Source: Nocardiopsis alba DSM 43377
Lineage (GTDB): Bacteria > Actinomycetota > Actinomycetes > Streptosporangiales > Streptosporangiaceae
NCBI RefSeq assembly: GCF_000341225.1
Contig: NZ_ANAC01000013.1
Span: 62,001-126,000 of the forward strand
Direction of reading: 5' to 3'
DNA length: 64,000 nt
The number at the start of each line of letters is the position of its first letter. The stretch's first letter is position 1. The translations under genes were made by a program, and so were the position numbers. The notes beneath the pieces were generated by a model. It searched no databases. It saw only the letters and a list, made by a program, of their open reading frames with translations, and was not told the DNA's origin. Positions 8,900 through 16,341 of the stretch are shown in pieces.

Positions 8900-9697
8900 G
8901 TGACTCTCACGCCCCAGGCCACCGCCGAGCAGGCCGCGAACGAGCTGCGCGAACGTACCGGTGTGGACGGATACGACGTGGCCCTGGTGATGGGCTCGGG
9001 CTGGGCCCCCGCCGCCGACCTGCTCGGAGACTCCGGTGAGGAGTTCGCCTCCGCCGAACTGACCGGCTTCCTGCCCCCGGCCGTCGACGGTCACAGCGGC
9101 ACCATCCGCTCCATCACCGACGGAGACCGGCACATCCTCGCCTTCCTGGGCCGCACCCACCTGTACGAGGGGCACGGGACCGACGCCGTCGTCCACGGCG
9201 TCCGCACCGCCGTCGCCGCGGGCGCCGGGACCATCGTCCTCACCAACGCCGCGGGCGGGATCGCCCCCGGCTACTCGGTCGGTTCGCCGGTGCTCATCGC
9301 CGACCACATCAACATGACCGCGCTGTCCCCGCTGAGCGGGGCGTCCTTCGTGGACCTCTCCGAGACCTACAGCGCCGAGCTTCGCGCCATCGCCCGCAAG
9401 GTCGACCCCGACCTGGCCGAGGGCGTCTACGCGGCCATGCCCGGCCCGCACTTCGAGACCCCCGCCGAGATCCGGATGCTGCGCGCGTTGGGCGCCGATC
9501 TGGTCGGCATGTCCACGGTCCTGGAGGCCATCGCCGCCAGAGCGGCCGGGGCCCGGGTCCTGGGGATGTCCCTGGTCACCAACATCGCGGCGGGGCTGGA
9601 GGGGGCCAACCTCGACCACGAGGAGGTCCTGGCCACCGGCCGTGACTCGGCCGAGACCGTCGGCCGTCTGCTGGCCGACATCGTCGGCCGGATCTGA
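8900..9697 (+). CDS. punA: Purine-nucleoside phosphorylase, trimeric type
   Basis: Phosphorolysis of (deoxy)inosine and (deoxy)guanosine to free base and (deoxy)ribose-1-phosphate. 265 aa, the size of the low-molecular-mass trimeric class. Visible are the phosphate-site GSGWAP and HSG, RTHLYEGH, the base-site AAGGI, and MPGPHFETPAEIRMLRALGADLVGMSTV, including the conserved Met/Glu region and the TN pair near the C-terminus. GTG 8900 has a strong AAGGAG 7-8 bases upstream. The phospho-sugar mutase that handles its product follows 94 bp downstream. The same punA(deoD)-pmmB order is known from Mycobacterium tuberculosis. Confidence 0.93.
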   Translation: MTLTPQATAEQAANELRERTGVDGYDVALVMGSGWAPAADLLGDSGEEFASAELTGFLPPAVDGHSGTIRSITDGDRHILAFLGRTHLYEGHGTDAVVHGVRTAVAAGAGTIVLTNAAGGIAPGYSVGSPVLIADHINMTALSPLSGASFVDLSETYSAELRAIARKVDPDLAEGVYAAMPGPHFETPAEIRMLRALGADLVGMSTVLEAIAARAAGARVLGMSLVTNIAAGLEGANLDHEEVLATGRDSAETVGRLLADIVGRI

Positions 9698-9791
9698 TCC
9701 GACCCCGCACCGACGCCCCTCTCCCGTCCGGGGCCCGTACCGCCCCGGACCTCCCCCCACGAGGGCGATCCCTCGACCGAAAGGCGATCCG

Positions 9792-11465
9792 ATGACCGAT
9801 ACCGAACTCCTCACCCGTGCCCGGGACTGGCTCGACCAGGACCCCGACCCCGTCACCCGGGACGAACTGGCCGACCTGCTCGGCCGGGCCGAGGCGGGCG
9901 AGCGTGCCGCGGCGACCGACCTCGCCGACCGGTTCGCGGCCGGGCTGGAGTTCGGTACGGCCGGGCTGCGCGGTGCCCTGGGCGCGGGCCCCGGGCGGAT
10001 GAACCGGGTCGTGGTCATGCGGGCCGCCGCCGGGATCGCGGCCTGGCTCGGAGACGGCGGCCGGCACGTGGTGATCGGTCACGACGCCCGGCACCGTTCG
10101 GCGGACTTCGCCCGGGACAGCGCCGCCGTCATCACCGGGGCGGGCCACCGGGTGACCCTGTTGGAAGGGCCCCTGCCGACCCCGGTGCTGGCCTACACGC
10201 TGCGGGAACGGGGCGCGGACGCCGGGATCATGGTGACCGCCAGCCACAATCCGCCCCAGGACAACGGCTACAAGGTGTACGTGGGCGGCGAGGGCGACGA
10301 CGCGGGCGCGCAGATCGTCTCCCCGGTGGACGCGGAGATCTCCACCCTCATCGACGCGGTCGGCCCGGTCGGCGACCTGCCCTTGGGCGAGGGGTGGACG
10401 GTCCTGGGCCGTGAGGCGGTCGACCGCTACCTGAACGCCGTCACCGCTCTGCCCTTGGGCGAGGACCGCGACCTGTCCGTCGCCTACACGCCCCTGCACG
10501 GTGTGGGCGGCCGCGTGCTCCTGGAGGCCTTCGAAAGGGCCGGGTTCCCCCGTCCCGTCGTGGTGGCCGAACAGTTCGAGCCCGACCCCGACTTCCCCAC
10601 GGTCGACTTCCCCAACCCCGAGGAGCCCGGGGCGATGGACCTGGCCCTCGCGCTGGGCGAGGCCGAGGGCGTCGACCTGGTCATCGCGAACGACCCCGAC
10701 GCCGACCGTCTGGCCCTGGCGGTCCCGGGGCACGGGATGCTCACCGGCGACGAGGTGGGCGGGCTCCTCGCCGAGTACGTGCTCGACCGGACCGAGGGCC
10801 CCGATCGGGTCGTGGCCACCTCCATCGTCTCCTCCAGCCTGCTCGGCGAGATCGCGCGGGACCGGGGGGCGCGTTACGAGGAGACGTTGACCGGCTTCAA
10901 GTGGCTGGCCCGCGCGGGCGGGCCGGGGGAGCGTCGGGTGTTCGCCTACGAGGAGGCGCTGGGGTACTGCGTCGGAGGCGACGAGGGGCGCCCGGTCGCC
11001 GACAAGGACGGGATCTCCGCCGCGCTGGTGGCCGCCTCGCTGGCCGCGACCGCGAAACGTCGGGGGCTGACCCTGGTCGATCTGTTGGACGACCAGGCGC
11101 GCCGCCACGGCCTGCACCTGAGCGATCAGCTCTCGGTGCGGGTGTCCGATCCGGCCGTGATCGCCGCGACGATGCGGCGGGTGCGCGTCGAGCCGCCCAC
11201 CGCGTTCGGTCCTCTGAGGGTGGCGAGGACCGTCGACTTCGCCGAGGGGCACGAGGGTCTGCCCTCGACCGACGCCGTGCGTTTCGAACTGGAGGGCACG
11301 GTGCGGGGGAGGGTGACCCTGCGCCCCTCGGGGACCGAACCCAAACTGAAGGCCTATATCGAGGTCGTGTCGGGGGTCGACGGGGACGTCGCGGACGTCC
11401 GTGCGCGCGGCTCGAAGATCCTGTCCGAGCTGAAGGCGGAGATCGCCGTCCTGGTGGGCGGGTGA
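9792..11465 (+). CDS. pmmB: Phosphomannomutase/phosphopentomutase-type phospho-sugar mutase
   Basis: Member of the alpha-D-phosphohexomutase superfamily, 557 aa, the long PgcA/PmmB form. The active-site serine is in VTASHNPPQDNGYK (about S151). The metal-binding loop is DPDADRLAL, the sugar-binding loop EEALGYCVG, and the phosphate-binding loop RPSGTEPK near the C-terminus. Next to punA it most likely isomerises ribose-1-P or deoxyribose-1-P to the 5-phosphates, linking phosphorolysis to DeoC, although hexose phosphates are possible substrates. ATG 9792 is preceded by GAAAGGCG. The gene converges on bkdR with only 10 bp between stop codons. Confidence 0.88.
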   Translation: MTDTELLTRARDWLDQDPDPVTRDELADLLGRAEAGERAAATDLADRFAAGLEFGTAGLRGALGAGPGRMNRVVVMRAAAGIAAWLGDGGRHVVIGHDARHRSADFARDSAAVITGAGHRVTLLEGPLPTPVLAYTLRERGADAGIMVTASHNPPQDNGYKVYVGGEGDDAGAQIVSPVDAEISTLIDAVGPVGDLPLGEGWTVLGREAVDRYLNAVTALPLGEDRDLSVAYTPLHGVGGRVLLEAFERAGFPRPVVVAEQFEPDPDFPTVDFPNPEEPGAMDLALALGEAEGVDLVIANDPDADRLALAVPGHGMLTGDEVGGLLAEYVLDRTEGPDRVVATSIVSSSLLGEIARDRGARYEETLTGFKWLARAGGPGERRVFAYEEALGYCVGGDEGRPVADKDGISAALVAASLAATAKRRGLTLVDLLDDQARRHGLHLSDQLSVRVSDPAVIAATMRRVRVEPPTAFGPLRVARTVDFAEGHEGLPSTDAVRFELEGTVRGRVTLRPSGTEPKLKAYIEVVSGVDGDVADVRARGSKILSELKAEIAVLVGG

Positions 11466-11475
11466 CCCGGAGGGT

Positions 11476-11970
11476 TCATTCCTCCTCGTCCGTCGGTTCC
11501 ACGACGGGCCGATGGACCACCTCGTCGATCACGGTGAGCGTCTGAGTGGACGTCACCCCTGGCAGGGCCTGGAGCCGGGTGAGGATCAGGTCGCGGAGCT
11601 GGTTGGTGTTGGCGACCCTGACCAGCAGGACGATGTCGGCCGAACCGACCACGTACCAGCAGTACTCGATCTCCGGGTAGGAGGAGAGGATCTCCCGGTT
11701 GGCCCGCCAATCGGGCTGGCTACCGGAGATGAGGACGAGCGCGGTGACGCCCAGCCCCATCTTGGCGTGGTCGGTCACCACGGAGTAGCCGCGGATGACG
11801 CCGTCGTCGGTGAGTCGCTTGATCCGGTTGTAGGCCGTGGCCCGGGAGACGTTGGCCAGTGAGGCGATCTCCGTGATGCCGGTTCGCGCGTCCTTGGCGA
11901 GCGCGCTCAGAATGGTCTGGTCGGTGGTGTCCGGCCGCCGGCCGTTCCTGCGCTGTTCGCCCATGGCCAT
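11476..11970 (-). CDS. bkdR: Lrp/AsnC-family regulator, BkdR-like
   Basis: 164-aa DNA-binding regulator. The N-terminal helix-turn-helix is at about residues 20-65 (ILSALAKDARTGITEIA..VSRATAYNRIKRL), followed by the RAM/AsnC ligand-binding domain with VVGSADIVLLVRV. ATG 11970 is supported by GAGGAG about 8 bases upstream. It is divergent from the 2-oxoacid dehydrogenase genes across 752 bp, the arrangement known for bkdR in Streptomyces. It probably senses branched-chain amino acids and controls the bkd genes and itself; this is inference from family and position. The C-terminal tail is acidic (PTDEEE). Confidence 0.88.
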   Translation of the reverse strand: MAMGEQRRNGRRPDTTDQTILSALAKDARTGITEIASLANVSRATAYNRIKRLTDDGVIRGYSVVTDHAKMGLGVTALVLISGSQPDWRANREILSSYPEIEYCWYVVGSADIVLLVRVANTNQLRDLILTRLQALPGVTSTQTLTVIDEVVHRPVVEPTDEEE

Positions 11971-12722
11971 GTCGGGTGCTCCTCAGGTGTTCTTGTCATG
12001 GTGCTCGGTCCTTTGTCTCCGTCTTTGGCGGAGAACCGAGGAAATGCCAGGTAAACGTCGTTCTCGTCCATGGAGATCTCAGTCGGCGAGATGGGATGCG
12101 CACGCTCGGGCTGTTGTGGGTCGGAGGGGGATGGGGGGTCGGGGGATTTGCGCGCGGTCGCCTCTCGTGCGAACCGCCCGGCGGGATGGCGGTGGAGTCC
12201 GACTGTACTCATGGTTGACGCGCGGAGTGGCTCGAGAGTTTCCCCGAGCGGGCGGGGTCTAGGCCGAAGTGTCATGAATCAGGAGGAAATTACCCTTCGT
12301 TCGGCTATTTCGATCGCATTCGTTGCTTCTGTGTGTACCTATGACGACTCCTGTGGGTCGGGGGTACGAAGGTACGCGTTCCGACGACGGTCGCGTACCC
12401 CCCGTGTTCGGATCGCAACGCCTCGCCGTGCTCGGTGGAGGTCGCGGAAAACGATGGCGCGGCGCACCGTCGAGAGGGTAGAGATGGTGGGGTCGGTGGT
12501 GGTTCGTGGTGTTCAGCGTGTTGTGTCGTTTTCCTCCGTTCTGAGGGTTGAATCCTAGACGATCACGAACCGAGAGTCTCGTGTCGTTCCCGATCATCTC
12601 GACTGTTCGGTGATATCTAGCGAAAACGTCCAGACATCCGGACAATCAAGGCAAGACCGTGACCACCTCGAGCCCCGGCGGCGCTCCACGCGTACCCAGG
12701 GCCACGTTGGGAGCCGCTCGAC
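11971..12722. other. Long intergenic region between bkdR and the bkd operon
   Basis: 752 bp with lower GC than its surroundings, especially 12280-12660, and no convincing gene on either strand. It contains nested inverted repeats: GGGGTACG at 12361 with CGTACCCC at 12394, and GGTACGCG at 12371 with CGCGTACC at 12392. These could form a regulator-binding site or a leader RNA structure. A divergent Lrp-controlled promoter region is expected here. Confidence 0.6.
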
Positions 12723-13760
12723 ATGCCATCCCCAGAGTCGACGGGCCGGGGCGCCATCACCGTGGAGCACCTGTCGCCCGAACTGACCCGCGGGCTCTAC
12801 CGCGACATGCGCACCGCGCGCGACCTGGACACCGAGGCGATCGCCCTCCAGCGCCAGGGCGTCTTCCCCGCCTACGTCTCCGTACGGGGCCAGGAGGCCG
12901 CGCAGGTCGGCGGCGTCTCCGCGCTCGATCCCGCACGCGACTTCGTCTTCCCCACCTACCGCGAGATGGCCTCGGCCCTGGCCTACGGCGTCGAGATGGT
13001 CGGCTACATGTCCACCCACCGGGCCCTGTGGCACGGCGGCCTCTACGACGTGATGGAGTCCCGCTTCGGCGCGGTCAACGCCGTCGTCGGCGGACCCGTG
13101 CCGCACGCGGTGGGCTGGGCGATCGGCGAGAGCCTGCGCGGCGGCGACGGCGTGGCGATGGCCTACTTCGGCGACGGCGCCAGCTCCGAGGGCGACGTCC
13201 ACGAGGCCATGAACTTCGCGGGCGTCTTCGGCGCACCCGTCATCTTCTTCTGCCAGAACAACCAGTGGGCGCTGTCGGTGCCCAACCACCGGCAGGTCGC
13301 GGGCGGCTCCATCGCCGCGCGCGCCGAGGGGTACGGCCTCCCCGGGGTCCTCGTCGACGGCAACGACGTCGGCGCCGTCCACACCGCCACCGCCCAGGCG
13401 GTCGAGCGGGCCCGCGAGGGCGGCGGCCCCACCGTCATCGAAGCCCTCACCTACCGGGTCGAACCGCACTCCACCTCCGACGATCCGGGCCGCTACCGGG
13501 ACGAGGCCGAGGCCGACCGGTGGCGTCGACGCGACCCCCTCGACCTGCTGCGCGCGGCCATGATCGAGGCCGGCCACGCCGACGAGGCCCACCTCGACCG
13601 GGTGGACGCCGAGGCCGCCGCCCGCGCCGAGCGGATCCGCGACGGTGTGGCCACGGCCCCCGAGCCCCACGGCTCGGAGCTGTTCACCCACGTGTTCCGT
13701 GAGTCCACCGAAGAACTGTCCCGCCAGCGCCGTACCTGGCAGGAGGAGGTCGAGCTGTGA
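12723..13760 (+). CDS. bkdA: Branched-chain 2-oxoacid (or pyruvate) dehydrogenase E1 alpha
   Basis: Thiamine-diphosphate-dependent E1 alpha subunit, 345 aa, decarboxylating a 2-oxoacid and reducing lipoyl groups together with E1 beta. The ThDP motif starts at GDGASSEGDVHEAMNF and ends with FCQNNQWA. PTYREMASAL and RVEPHSTSDDPGRYR correspond to the substrate and phosphorylation-loop regions of E1 alpha. ATG 12723 has a modest GGGAG about 10 bases upstream. The stop overlaps the E1 beta start (GTGA). With the divergent Lrp gene, branched-chain oxoacids are more likely than pyruvate. Confidence 0.9.
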   Translation: MPSPESTGRGAITVEHLSPELTRGLYRDMRTARDLDTEAIALQRQGVFPAYVSVRGQEAAQVGGVSALDPARDFVFPTYREMASALAYGVEMVGYMSTHRALWHGGLYDVMESRFGAVNAVVGGPVPHAVGWAIGESLRGGDGVAMAYFGDGASSEGDVHEAMNFAGVFGAPVIFFCQNNQWALSVPNHRQVAGGSIAARAEGYGLPGVLVDGNDVGAVHTATAQAVERAREGGGPTVIEALTYRVEPHSTSDDPGRYRDEAEADRWRRRDPLDLLRAAMIEAGHADEAHLDRVDAEAAARAERIRDGVATAPEPHGSELFTHVFRESTEELSRQRRTWQEEVEL

Positions 13761-14776
13761 CCGAGCTGATCGAGAGGGCCGAATCGGCGCCCGAGACCGA
13801 GACGATCGAACTGTCCATGCAGCAGGCCATCAACCGGGCCCTGCGCACCCTGCTCGCCGAGGACCCCCGGGTCCTGCTCTTCGGTGAGGACGTCGGCGCC
13901 CTCGGCGGGGTCTTCCGCGTCTCCGACGGCCTCCAGAAGGAGTTCGGCGACCAGCGCGTCTTCGACACCCCCCTGGCCGAGTCCGCCATCATGGGCATGG
14001 CGGTCGGGCTGGCGATGAACGGCTGGCGTCCCGTCCCGGAGCTCCAGTTCGACGGCTTCGCCTATCCGGCCATCGACCAGATCGTGAACCAGGTGGCGCG
14101 CATGAACTATCGCACCCGCGGCGCCGCCCCCATGCCCATCACCCTGCGTCTGCCCTCCTTCGGCGGCATCCAGGCCCCCGAACACCACGGGGAGAGCCTG
14201 GAGGCGCTCTTCGCGCACACCCCGGGCCTGAAGGTCGTGGCGCCCTCCGACCCGGGCGAGGCCTACAGTCTGCTGCTCCAGTCGGTGCGCTCGGACGACC
14301 CGGTCGTGTACATGGAGCCCAAGGCCTGCTACTGGGACCGTCGTCCGGTCCGCCTGAGCGAGCCGACCGACCCCATCGGCACCTCGCGTGTCGTGCGTCC
14401 GGGCCGGCACGCCACCCTCGTCGCCTGGGGCGCCATGGTGCACCGCTGCCTCCAGGTGGCCGAACTGGCCGCGGAGGACGGCGTCGAGCTGGAGGTGCTG
14501 GACCTGCGCTGGCTCAAGCCGATCGACGCCGCCGGACTGGCGGCCTCGGTCGCGCGCACCAAGCGCGCCGTGGTCGTCCACGAGGCGCCGCTCACGGCCG
14601 GGCTCGGAGCGGAGGTCTCCTCCCTGATCACCGAACAGTGCTTCCGCGACCTGGCCGCGCCGGTCCAGCGCGTCACCGGATTCGACGTGCCCTACCCGGC
14701 CGGCCCCTTGGAGCACCAGTACCTGCCGACGATCGACCGCGTCCTGTTCGCGGTCCAGCGAACCCTGGAGTACTAG
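13757..14776 (+). CDS. bkdB: Branched-chain 2-oxoacid (or pyruvate) dehydrogenase E1 beta
   Basis: 339-aa E1 beta subunit. It contains MQQAINRALRTLLAEDPRVLLFGEDVG, FDTPLAESAIMGMAVGLAMNGWRPVPELQF and the C-terminal transketolase domain VVAWGAMVHRCLQVAEL..DLRWLKPID. It starts at GTG 13757, overlapping the E1 alpha stop by 4 bp, so the two are translationally coupled and form the alpha2beta2 E1. The lipoyl-domain gene begins 5 bp after its stop. Confidence 0.92.
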   Translation: MTELIERAESAPETETIELSMQQAINRALRTLLAEDPRVLLFGEDVGALGGVFRVSDGLQKEFGDQRVFDTPLAESAIMGMAVGLAMNGWRPVPELQFDGFAYPAIDQIVNQVARMNYRTRGAAPMPITLRLPSFGGIQAPEHHGESLEALFAHTPGLKVVAPSDPGEAYSLLLQSVRSDDPVVYMEPKACYWDRRPVRLSEPTDPIGTSRVVRPGRHATLVAWGAMVHRCLQVAELAAEDGVELEVLDLRWLKPIDAAGLAASVARTKRAVVVHEAPLTAGLGAEVSSLITEQCFRDLAAPVQRVTGFDVPYPAGPLEHQYLPTIDRVLFAVQRTLEY

Positions 14777-14781
14777 CCGAC

Positions 14782-15123
14782 ATGGCAGAAGAGAACATCA
14801 CCTTCTCCCTTCCCGACCTCGGCGAGGGGCTGGTCGAGGCGACCGTCCTGGAGTGGCAGGTCGAGGTCGGGGAACGGATCGGCCGCAACGACCCGCTGGT
14901 GGAGGTGGAGACCACCAAGTCGGCCGTGGTCATCCCCTCGCCCGAGAGCGGGGTCGTGGCGGGCCTGCACGCCGAGGAGGAGCAGGTCGTCCCGGTGGGC
15001 GCCCCTCTGGTGACCTTCACGGTCGAGAGGAAGGACGGACCGCAGGCCGGGATCGTCGGTCGCGTTCCGACGGAGGAGGCCGCGCCCCGCAGGCGGGTGC
15101 GTCTGAAGCCCCCGACGGATTGA
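14782..15123 (+). CDS. Lipoyl-domain-only E2 protein (no catalytic domain)
   Basis: 113 aa. Residues 5-82 form one biotinyl/lipoyl domain (FSLPDLGEGLVEATVLEWQV) with the lipoylated lysine in ETTKSAVVI at K46. After a short basic linker (RVPTEEAAPRRRVRLKP) the frame ends at TGA 15121, exactly where a normal E2 would go on to its E1/E3-binding domain and about 230-residue acyltransferase domain. Neither is found downstream in any frame, so this is a truncation or a dedicated free lipoyl carrier. It sits 5 bp after E1 beta in the expected E2 position. A catalytic E2 must be encoded elsewhere if the complex works normally. Confidence 0.9.
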   Translation: MAEENITFSLPDLGEGLVEATVLEWQVEVGERIGRNDPLVEVETTKSAVVIPSPESGVVAGLHAEEEQVVPVGAPLVTFTVERKDGPQAGIVGRVPTEEAAPRRRVRLKPPTD

Positions 15124-15138
15124 TCGGATCATCCCTCC

Positions 15139-15221
15139 ACGGAGGTCCATTCGGATGTCGACACGAACGAAAAGGCCCGGAGAGTCGATTCGTTCATAGG
15201 AACATCTGAATGGGCCTCCGT
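15139..15221. repeat. 83-bp imperfect inverted repeat with 32-nt arms
   Basis: Left arm 15139-15170 begins ACGGAGG and ends CGAACGA; right arm 15190-15221 is its imperfect reverse complement. About 25 of 32 positions match, with at least two of the mismatches being G-U compatible in RNA. The arms flank 19 nt, and CCCTTTTCTC follows on the plus strand. It could be a terminator for the bkd operon or a remnant of a small palindromic element. Confidence 0.75.
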
Positions 15222-15267
15222 CCCTTTTCTCAGTAAGTTCGAACCCGTGAAAGGCACGGAGATATTC

Positions 15268-16014
15268 ATGACGACGAATCCTGTCGGAGACGTGACGATG
15301 AGTTATGTGGATTTGCTTCCGGAGGCCCCGGGAGAGGCCGTTCCGGTCCTTCTCCTGCACGGTTTCGGAAGCGACTTCCAGATGAATTGGGGGTCCACCG
15401 GCTGGGTGCGTGATCTGGAGGCCGTGGGACGCCGTGTCATCGGCCCGGATCTGCGCGGCCACGGTGCCAGTGACAAACCCACCGAAAGCGCGTTCTACCT
15501 CCCCGAACACTTCGTCTCCGACCTGGTGGACCTGCTCGATCGGCTCGGTCTGGAGCGTGTCGACGTCGTCGGCTACTCGATGGGCTCCCGCCTGGCCTGG
15601 GAACTCGCGCTCACCGCCCCCGAGCGGGTGCGCCGGCTGGTCCTCGGCGGTTTCGGCCCGGACAACGCCCTGGCCGGGGTCGAGGAGGGTGTCCCGGGTG
15701 AGGGCGACACCCCCTTCGACCAGGTCTATCGAACGGTCGTCGGGCTCCCGGGCAACGACGCCGACGCCCTGGCCGCCTGCGCCCTCGGTCAGGCGGCCCG
15801 ACCCTTCACCCCCGAACCCCGTCCCGAGGGTGTTCCGATCCTGTTCGCGGCGGGTGCGAAGGACCCCGTGGCGGCGGGTGTGGAGGGGTTGGCCGAGGCC
15901 ATCGGCGCGACCTTCGTCGAGGTTCCCAAGAGGGACCACGTCAACGCCGTCTCCTCCCGGGCGTTCCGCCGGGCCGTGATCGACTTTCTGGAGGTCGACG
16001 CGGACGAGGCCTGA
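15268..16014 (+). CDS. Alpha/beta-fold hydrolase
   Basis: 248 aa, single alpha/beta-hydrolase domain. The oxyanion-hole motif is LLLHGFGSDF, the nucleophile elbow GYSMGS, the acidic residue lies in AAGAKDPVA and the histidine in RDHVNAV; DLRGHGASDKP is the typical strand-4/helix segment. The closest general type is the epoxide-hydrolase/haloalkane-dehalogenase-like actinobacterial group; the substrate is unknown. ATG 15268 is preferred over GTG 15247 because ACGGAGA sits 5-6 bases upstream. It is separated from the bkd genes by the large hairpin, so it is probably transcribed separately. Confidence 0.88.
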   Translation: MTTNPVGDVTMSYVDLLPEAPGEAVPVLLLHGFGSDFQMNWGSTGWVRDLEAVGRRVIGPDLRGHGASDKPTESAFYLPEHFVSDLVDLLDRLGLERVDVVGYSMGSRLAWELALTAPERVRRLVLGGFGPDNALAGVEEGVPGEGDTPFDQVYRTVVGLPGNDADALAACALGQAARPFTPEPRPEGVPILFAAGAKDPVAAGVEGLAEAIGATFVEVPKRDHVNAVSSRAFRRAVIDFLEVDADEA

Positions 16015-16025
16015 AGTGGGTCAGT

Positions 16026-16039
16026 CCGGTCTAGACCGG
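16026..16039. promoter_or_regulatory. Palindromic operator CCGGTCTAGACCGG (DasR/HutC-like core)
   Basis: Perfect 14-bp palindrome, identical to the inner 14 bp of the site at 4296. It lies 12 bp after the hydrolase stop and about 300 bp before the nucleoside-importer lipoprotein gene, as the deoC site does before deoC. The shared site suggests joint control of import and deoxyribose catabolism. Confidence 0.7.
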
Positions 16040-16150
16040 TAGGGCGTCACCGGGGCCTCGTGACCAGGGGTGAAGGGGTCCGCACCATCGGTGCCGGACC
16101 CGTGTTCCTCCAGGGAAGAGGGGGTGAAAAAACAGAGAATAGGAAGACGG

Positions 16151-16222
16151 TTGACCGGCTCCGGTGTGTTCTTGGTAACTTCCGGGTAAGGCCCCATGTC
16201 ACTTGGCTCTCGCCTTTATAAC
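16151..16222 (+). promoter_or_regulatory. Candidate promoter of the nucleoside importer operon
   Basis: TTGACC at 16151-16156 followed at suitable spacing by GGTAAC (16174) or TAACTT (16176). A second AT-rich box TATAAC lies at 16217. The rest of the 327-bp gap 16015-16341 holds the palindrome at 16026 and no gene. The assignment rests on sequence resemblance only. Confidence 0.4.
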
Positions 16223-16341
16223 AACTCCGTCCGATGGTGCGGTGTACTTTCGGCCACGAGATATCGTCCGGCAGCAGAACTCAGGCCGGTTCCGCTGCGG
16301 AATGCGGCAGTGCTGAGAGGGCGAAGGGGAGAGTTACCCAA

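Noticed and set aside
12259..12645. Minus-strand 128-codon frame in the bkdR-bkd gap
   Set aside because: No ribosome-binding site, poor codon bias and no recognisable family.
12659..13702. GTG-started 347-codon frame opening upstream of E1 alpha
   Set aside because: It is in a different frame from E1 alpha and becomes an Arg/Gly-rich shadow; only the 12723 frame carries ThDP motifs.
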